Assembly: GCF_022682495.2 (NCBI RefSeq)
Contig: NW_026527299.1
Span: 18,932-82,931 of the forward strand
DNA from: Desmodus rotundus
Lineage: Eukaryota > Chordata > Mammalia > Chiroptera > Phyllostomidae
Reading direction: 5' to 3'
Length of the DNA stretch: 64,000 nucleotides
This document shows, one piece after another, positions 57,399 through 64,000 of the stretch. The first letter of the stretch is position 1; each line of letters begins with the position of its first letter. The notes under the pieces are model-generated. The model saw only the letters and a program-made list of their open reading frames with translations, was not told the origin of the DNA and did not search any database. A program made the position numbers and the translations under genes.

Positions 57399-59354
57399 CC
57401 CCCTGTTCTTCCATCCGTAAAGGGGTCCCCCTTTACGGATGGAAGAACAGGGGGGAGGCGCCCAGGAGATGGCTTTTGTCCGAGCCGCGGCTGGGTGGTT
57501 TTCGGGCCAAGAGGCGGGGCCGCGCAGGCGCAAGCAGGCCCCCCCACCACAAGCATCCCTCCGGGCAACGTGCCCCCCCCGCCCCGCCTTGAGATATCAG
57601 GCCAGGTTCACAGGGTCCCTGGGCTGGTGTCAGAGTTAACGGATGCCCTCCCTGCCACCCAGAGGACCGTGCGTTTTCCCGTGGACCACACTTCCCAGCA
57701 GCCCTCCCACCCCCGCAGAGGCAGAGTGCCAGGGAAGAACTAGGGGCCTGGGGCCGGCAAGAGGGGCCGGCCACGGTTCCGCGCCAGGTGGAGCGGGTCC
57801 CGGCCGGCGGGCGGGACCCTCGTCCACGGACCGGTTCTCCCGAGGGGCGTCTGGCCTGTGCCCCGCCTGGGAGGCTAACAGCCTAGCTTCGCCTGCAACG
57901 CCCCCACCCTGCCGCAAGGCGGCAGACTTGGACCCAGCCGCTTCAACCCTCCAGTCCCTGCTGAACCACCCAAAAATGGAGTGTGACCGCTGCGACCTCA
58001 GTCCCCCAGAGCTCGAACCCCCACCTCTGTGAGGGAATGGGCGGCCTCCTGTCCTTGGCGTCCGCAACAGGCATTCACCTGCGGTGAACCTGGGCCTCGG
58101 GCGAGCAGGGCCAGGCCCCATGGTAGGAGCCCCGGGGGAGGCAATGGCAGCCTCTGCGGCCAGGCCTCGGGCTCTCCCCGGGGCTCTCTCGGGGCACGGG
58201 CACCCTCTCTCGCCTAGAGAGTGCCCACGCCGTCCCTTGACCCCCGCGAGACACCTGCTTCCCGTGATAAGAGGCCCCCTGCCTCCATGGAGCTTGGAAC
58301 TCTGGGGCCGGGCTGCGGGTCACTGGGCTAAGGGGCTGGAAACGCGCAGACCCCTCCGTCCCGACCGCCCCACTGCGAAGATCCCCCTGTTCTTCCATCC
58401 GTAAGGGGGTCGCCCCTTACGGATGGAAGAACAGGGGGGAGGCCCCCAGGAGATGGCATTTGGCAGAGCCGCAGCTGGCCCGTTTCGGGCCAAGACGCGG
58501 GACCCGGCAGGTAGAGGGCAGGCAGCCCCACCAGGAGCCTCCCTCGGGGCAACGGGCCCCACCCTGGACATATCAGGCCTGCTTCACAGGGTCCCTGGGG
58601 TCCTGTCCGTGGAACTGGAAGCTCTCCCCGCCACCCAGAGGTCCGTTCCTTTTCCCGTGGACCACACTTGCCAGCGCGTCTCCCACCCCGGCAGAGGCAG
58701 AGTGCCAGGGAAGAACTAGGGACCCGGGGCCTGGATGAGGTGCGCGCCCGGGTTCCGCGCCTGGTGGGCAGGGGCCCGGGCGGGCCGGACCCACGCCCAG
58801 GGACCCCGTCTCCCGGGGGGCCTCGGGCCTGAGACCTGCCTGGGGGGCTAAGAGTCTTTCTTGGCTCCGAAGGCCCCACCCTGCCCCGAGGCGGCAAACG
58901 TGCACCGAGACGCATCTACTCTCTAAAGTCTGGGCTGGACTTCCAGAGAAGGGACTGTGTCCGCTGGGACCCGGGTCCCACAGAGCTCGAACCCCCCTCC
59001 CCGTGAAGGCATCCGCGGCCTGCTGTCCTTGGTGTCCGCAAAAGGCATTCACCTGCGGAGAACCTGGGCCCAGGTGAGCGGGACCAGGCCCCACGGCAGG
59101 AGCCTAGGGAGGCCACCGGAGCCACGGGGGCCAGGGCTGGGCATTTTCCCGGGTGCTCTCTCGGGTCCCGGGCGCCCTCTCCCGCCCGGGGAGTGCCCAC
59201 GCCGTCCCTTGACCCCCGCAGGACGCCTGCATCCCGCCATAAGCGGCCCACCTCCTCCATGGAGCACGGACACGGGGGGCCGGGGTGCGAGCAACTGGCC
59301 TACGTGGCGGCAAACCCGCAGACCCCTCCGTCCCGTCCCCGCCACTGCGAAGAT
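57399..59354. repeat. HOR unit 30 (1,956 bp), CGGG tract contracted to two repeats
   Basis: It is the shortest unit. The 16-bp difference from 1,972 is explained entirely by loss of four CGGG repeats (near 57806-57816), which leaves too few G-runs for the usual quadruplex pattern. Other markers are 8 C, GGGGCGTC, AGTCCCTG, GCTAAGGGGCTGG, CT and no 'AC'. B palindrome at 58383. Confidence 0.95.
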
Positions 59355-61326
59355 CCCCCTGTTCTTCCATCCGTAAAGGGGTCCCCCTTTACGGATGGAA
59401 GAACAGGGGGGAGGCGCCCAGGAGATGGCTTTTGTCCGAGCCGCGGCTGGGTGGTTTTCGGGCCAAGAGGCGGGGCCGCGCAGGCGCAAGCAGGCCCCCC
59501 CACCACAAGCATCCCTCCGGGCAACGTGCCCCCCCCGCCCCGCCTTGAGATATCAGGCCAGGTTCACAGGGTCCCTGGGCTGGTGTCAGAGTTAACGGAT
59601 GCCCTCCCTGCCACCCAGAGGACCGTGCGTTTTCCCGTGGACCACACTTCCCAGCAGCCCTCCCACCCCCGCAGAGGCAGAGTGCCAGGGAAGAACTAGG
59701 GGCCTGGGGCCGGCAAGAGGGGCCGGCCACGGTTCCGCGCCAGGTGGAGCGGGTCCCGGCCGGCGGGCGGGCGGGCGGGCGGGCGGGACCCTCGTCCACG
59801 GACCGGTTCTCCCGAGGGGAGTCTGGCCTGTGCCCCGCCTGGGAGGCTAACAGCCTAGCTTCGCCTGCAACGCCCCCACCCTGCCGCAAGGCGGCAGACT
59901 TGGACCCAGCCGCTTCAACCCTCCAGTCCCTGCTGAACCACCCAAAAATGGAGTGTGACCGCTGCGACCTCAGTCCCCCAGAGCTCGAACCCCCACCTCT
60001 GTGAGGGAATGGGCGGCCTCCTGTCCTTGGCGTCCGCAACAGGCATTCACCTGCGGTGAACCTGGGCCTCGGGCGAGCAGGGCCAGGCCCCATGGTAGGA
60101 GCCCCGGGGGAGGCAATGGCAGCCTCTGCGGCCAGGCCTCGGGCTCTCCCCGGGGCTCTCTCGGGGCACGGGCACCCTCTCTCGCCTAGAGAGTGCCCAC
60201 GCCGTCCCTTGACCCCCGCGAGACACCTGCTTCCCGTGATAAGAGGCCCCCTGCCTCCATGGAGCTTGGAACTCTGGGGCCGGGCTGCGGGTCACTGGGC
60301 TAAGGGGCTGGAAACGCGCAGACCCCTCCGTCCCGACCGCCCCACTGCGAAGATCCCCCTGTTCTTCCATCCGTAAGGGGGTCGCCCCTTACGGATGGAA
60401 GAACAGGGGGGAGGCCCCCAGGAGATGGCATTTGGCAGAGCTGCAGCTGGCCCGTTTCGGGCCAAGACGCGGGACCCGGCAGGTAGAGGGCAGGCAGCCC
60501 CACCAGGAGCCTCCCTCGGGGCAACGGGCCCCACCCTGGACATATCAGGCCTGCTTCACAGGGTCCCTGGGGTCCTGTCCGTGGAACTGGAAGCTCTCCC
60601 CGCCACCCAGAGGTCCGTTCCTTTTCCCGTGGACCACACTTGCCAGCGCGTCTCCCACCCCGGCAGAGGCAGAGTGCCAGGGAAGAACTAGGGACCCGGG
60701 GCCTGGATGAGGTGCGCGCCCGGGTTCCGCGCCTGGTGGGCAGGGGCCCGGGCGGGCCGGACCCACGCCCAGGGACCCCGTCTCCCGGGGGGCCTCGGGC
60801 CTGAGACCTGCCTGGGGGGCTAAGAGTCTTTCTTGGCTCCGAAGGCCCCACCCTGCCCCGAGGCGGCAAACGTGCACCGAGACGCATCTACTCTCTAAAG
60901 TCTGGGCTGGACTTCCAGAGAAGGGACTGTGTCCGCTGGGACCCGGGTCCCACAGAGCTCGAACCCCCCTCCCCGTGAAGGCATCCGCGGCCTGCTGTCC
61001 TTGGTGTCCGCAAAAGGCATTCACCTGCGGAGAACCTGGGCCCAGGTGAGCGGGACCAGGCCCCACGGCAGGAGCCTAGGGAGGCCACCGGAGCCACGGG
61101 GGCCAGGGCTGGGCATTTTCCCGGGTGCTCTCTCGGGTCCCGGGCGCCCTCTCCCGCCCGGGGAGTGCCCACGCCGTCCCTTGACCCCCGCAGGACGCCT
61201 GCATCCCGCCATAAGCGGCCCACCTCCTCCATGGAGCACGGACACGGGGGGCCGGGGTGCGAGCAACTGGCCTACGTGGCGGCAAACCCGCAGACCCCTC
61301 CGTCCCGTCCCCGCCACTGCGAAGAT
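59355..61326. repeat. HOR unit 31 (1,972 bp)
   Basis: It has 8 C, six CGGG, GGGGAGTC, AGTCCCTG, GCTAAGGGGCTGG, CT and no 'AC'. A private CpG transition gives GAGCTGCAGC at 60442. B palindrome at 60355. Confidence 0.94.
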
Positions 61327-63300
61327 CCCCCTGTTCTTCCATCCGTAAAGGGGTCCCCCTTTACGGATGGAAGAACAGGGGGGAGGCGCCCAGGAGATGG
61401 CTTTTGTCCGAGCCGCGGCTGGGTGGTTTTCGGGCCAAGAGGCGGGGCCGCGCAGGCGCAAGCAGGCCCCCCCACCACAAGCATCCCTCCGGGCAACGTG
61501 CCCCCCCCGCCCCGCCTTGAGATATCAGGCCAGGTTCACAGGGTCCCTGGGCTGGTGTCAGAGTTAACGGATGCCCTCCCTGCCACCCAGAGGACCGTGC
61601 GTTTTCCCGTGGACCACACTTCCCAGCAGCCCTCCCACCCCCGCAGAGGCAGAGTGCCAGGGAAGAACTAGGGGCCTGGGGCCGGCAAGAGGGGCCGGCC
61701 ACGGTTCCGCGCCAGGTGGAGCGGGTCCCGGCCGGCGGGCGGGCGGGCGGGCGGGCGGGACCCTCGTCCACGGACCGGTTCTCCCGAGGGGAGTCTGGCC
61801 TGTGCCCCGCCTGGGAGGCTAACAGCCTAGCTTCGCCTGCAACGCCCCCACCCTGCCGCAAGGCGGCAGACTTGGACCCAGCCGCTTCAACCCTCCAGTC
61901 CCTGCTGAACCACCCAAAAATGGAGTGTGACCGCTGCGACCTCAGTCCCCCAGAGCTCGAACCCCCACCTCTGTGAGGGAATGGGCGGCCTCCTGTCCTT
62001 GGCGTCCGCAACAGGCATTCACCTGCGGTGAACCTGGGCCTCGGGCGAGCAGGGCCAGGCCCCATGGTAGGAGCCCCGGGGGAGGCAATGGCAGCCTCTG
62101 CGGCCAGGCCTCGGGCTCTCCCCGGGGCTCTCTCGGGGCACGGGCACCCTCTCTCGCCTAGAGAGTGCCCACGCCGTCCCTTGACCCCCGCGAGACACCT
62201 GCTTCCCGTGATAAGAGGCCCCCTGCCTCCATGGAGCTTGGAACTCTGGGGCCGGGCTGCGGGTCACTGGGCTAAGGGGCTGGAAACGCGCAGACCCCTC
62301 CGTCCCGACCGCCCCACTGCGAAGATCCCCCTGTTCTTCCATCCGTAAGGGGGTCGCCCCTTACGGATGGAAGAACAGGGGGGAGGCCCCCAGGAGATGG
62401 CATTTGGCAGAGCCGCAGCTGGCCCGTTTCGGGCCAAGACGCGGGACCCGGCAGGTAGAGGGCAGGCAGCCCCACCAGGAGCCTCCCTCGGGGCAACGGG
62501 CCCCACCCTGGACATATCAGGCCTGCTTCACAGGGTCCCTGGGGTCCTGTCCGTGGAACTGGAAGCTCTCCCCGCCACCCAGAGGTCCGTTCCTTTTCCC
62601 GTGGACCACACTTGCCAGCGCGTCTCCCACCCCGGCAGAGGCAGAGTGCCAGGGAAGAACTAGGGACCCGGGGCCTGGATGAGGTGCGCGCCCGGGTTCC
62701 GCGCCTGGTGGGCAGGGGCCCGGGCGGGCCGGACCCACGCCCAGGGACCCCGTCTCCCGGGGGGCCTCGGGCCTGAGACCTGCCTGGGGGGCTAAGAGTC
62801 TTTCTTGGCTCCGAAGGCCCCACCCTGCCCCGAGGCGGCAAACGTGCACCGAGACGCATCTACTCTCTAAAGTCTGGGCTGGACTTCCAGAGAAGGGACT
62901 GTGTCCGCTGGGACCCGGGTCCCACAGAGCTCGAACCCCCCTCCCCGTGAAGGCATCCGCGGCCTGTGGTCCTTGGTGTCCGCAAAAGGCATTCACCTGC
63001 GGAGAACCTGGGCCCAGGTGAGCGGGACCAGGCCCCACGGCAGGAGCACCTAGGGAGGCCACCGGAGCCACGGGGGCCAGGGCTGGGCATTTTCCCGGGT
63101 GCTCTCTCGGGTCCCGGGCGCCCTCTCCCGCCCGGGGAGTGCCCACGCCGTCCCTTGACCCCCGCAGGACGCCTGCATCCCGCCATAAGCGGCCCACCTC
63201 CTCCATGGAGCACGGACACGGGGGGCCGGGGTGCGAGCAACTGGCCTACGTGGCGGCAAACCCGCAGACCCCTCCGTCCCGTCCCCGCCACTGCGAAGAT
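61327..63300. repeat. HOR unit 32 (1,974 bp)
   Basis: It has 8 C, six CGGG, GGGGAGTC, AGTCCCTG, GCTAAGGGGCTGG, TG and 'AC'. The pairing of GGGGAGTC with 'AC' in a six-CGGG unit is not seen elsewhere in the window. B palindrome at 62327. Confidence 0.94.
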
Positions 63301-64000
63301 CCCCCTGTTCTTCCATCCGTAAAGGGGTCCCCCTTTACGGATGGAAGAACAGGGGGGAGGCGCCCAGGAGATGGCTTTTGTCCGAGCCGCGGCTGGGTGG
63401 TTTTCGGGCCAAGAGGCGGGGCCGCGCAGGCGCAAGCAGGCCCCCCCACCACAAGCATCCCTCCGGGCAACGTGCCCCCCCCGCCCGCCTTGAGATATCA
63501 GGCCAGGTTCACAGGGTCCCTGGGCTGGTGTCAGAGTTAACGGATGCCCTCCCTGCCACCCAGAGGACCGTGCGTTTTCCCGTGGACCACACTTCCCAGC
63601 AGCCCTCCCACCCCCGCAGAGGCAGAGTGCCAGGGAAGAACTAGGGGCCTGGGGCCGGCAAGAGGGGCCGGCCACGGTTCCGCGCCAGGTGGAGCGGGTC
63701 CCGGCCGGCGGGCGGGCGGGCGGGCGGGACCCTCGTCCACGGACCGGTTCTCCCGAGGGGAGTCTGGCCTGTGCCCCGCCTGGGAGGCTAACAGCCTAGC
63801 TTCGCCTGCAACGCCCCCACCCTGCCGCAAGGCGGCAGACTTGGACCCAGCCGCTTCAACCCTCCAGTCTCTGCTGAACCACCCAAAAATGGAGTGTGAC
63901 CGCTGCGACCTCAGTCCCCCAGAGCTCGAACCCCCACCTCTGTGAGGGAATGGGCGGCCTCCTGTCCTTGGCGTCCGCAACAGGCATTCACCTGCGGTGA
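63301..64000. repeat. HOR unit 33, truncated by the window end
   Basis: The first 700 bp of monomer A are present. It has 8 C followed by GCCCGCC (one C fewer than the usual GCCCCGCC, near 63484), five CGGG, GGGGAGTC and AGTCTCTG. The five-CGGG class reappears here nine units after unit 24. Confidence 0.93.

Larger units (their letters stand above)
1..64000. repeat. GC-rich tandem satellite array, dimeric higher-order repeat of about 1,972 bp
   Basis: The window consists only of direct repeats of a unit that varies from 1,956 to 1,975 bp (two units with many indels are 1,966 and 1,964). The same landmarks recur in the same order from end to end: a palindrome, a C-run, a CGGG tract, a CArG-like motif, then a second palindrome. 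Each unit holds monomers A and B, which align along their whole length but differ at roughly a fifth to a quarter of positions. Corresponding monomers in different units differ at only a few positions. No inversion, insertion of foreign sequence or array edge is visible. GC is about 73-75% in two counted 60-base lines. Family and species are not recognised. A vertebrate centromeric, pericentromeric or macrosatellite array is the inference. Confidence 0.97.

Noticed and set aside
70..63980. Hundreds of open frames of 60-276 codons on both strands, recurring in each unit
   Set aside because: They overlap in several frames on both strands at once, are rich in Pro, Gly, Arg and Ala as expected for translated GC-rich DNA, show no recognisable domain, and their ends shift with one- or two-base indels (C-run, AC insertion). 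The period, 1,972, is not a multiple of three. Repeat copying explains their recurrence.
1..64000. High-GC bacterial or phage DNA
   Set aside because: There are no coding operons, ribosome binding sites or codon-phase signal. A 64-kb array of 2-kb units with two monomer classes is typical of eukaryotic satellites.
1..64000. Ribosomal DNA spacer or 5S/other RNA gene repeat
   Set aside because: No rRNA, tRNA or snRNA core sequence is visible in the unit, and no RNA polymerase III box pair or T-run terminator is evident.
1..64000. CRISPR array
   Set aside because: The direct repeats are about 2 kb, with no short repeat/unique spacer alternation and no cas genes. The palindromes are embedded in repeated, not unique, sequence.
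1..64000. Assignment to a named satellite (bovine 1.715, cervid, cat FA-SAT, human macrosatellites)
   Set aside because: GC-rich satellites with periods near 0.5-1.5 kb or 3 kb exist in these groups, but I cannot align them from memory and saw no diagnostic sequence. No species or family is claimed.

Overview
The whole 64 kb window is one uninterrupted, head-to-tail satellite array, all in one orientation. The repeat period is about 1,972 bp. Each period is a dimer of two related, diverged monomers: A (about 1,000 bp, first copy 232-1231) and B (about 972 bp, first copy 1232-2203). Period copies look nearly identical to one another, while A and B agree at only about three-quarters to four-fifths of positions by eye. 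This is a two-monomer higher-order repeat (HOR). I count 32 complete units plus partial units at both ends. I find no gene, RNA gene, transposon, CRISPR array or non-satellite spacer.

Organism: the DNA is strongly GC-rich (75% and 73% GC in two 60-base lines I counted), dense in CpG, and simple in copy structure. That fits a mammalian or other vertebrate GC-rich pericentromeric or subtelomeric satellite, or a macrosatellite, captured by a long-read assembly. I cannot name the species or satellite family from sequence alone. The many open frames are shadows: they occur on both strands in several overlapping frames, are breakable by 1-2 bp indels, and exist because GC-rich DNA has few stop codons.

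Layout of one unit (unit 1): a near-perfect 27-bp-arm palindrome (232-287) starts monomer A. It is followed by a CENP-B-box-like core, a GC box with an NRF1-like site, a CTCF-like core, a (CGGG)n tract that fits the G-quadruplex pattern, and a CArG box. Monomer B starts with the same palindrome (26-bp arms, 1232-1287) and has its own G-quadruplex-type motif. A small stem-loop in each monomer (54-70 and 1054-1070) keeps its pairing through a compensating base-pair change.

Region by region: units 2-7 (2.2-14.0 kb) share a local variant set; unit 8 is unusually substituted; units 10-15 and 19-24 carry the short (CGGG)5 form; units 12-17 and 21-26 match each other in marker order at a 9-unit (about 17.7 kb) offset; units 28 and 30-32 share another local variant. 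From about 42.68 to 45.28 kb there is a dense cluster of single-base, mostly homopolymer, indels. It looks like a poorly polished stretch of assembly rather than biology. The most interesting biology is the palindrome retained in both diverged monomers, the A-specific promoter-like motifs, and the record of array evolution in the variant order.
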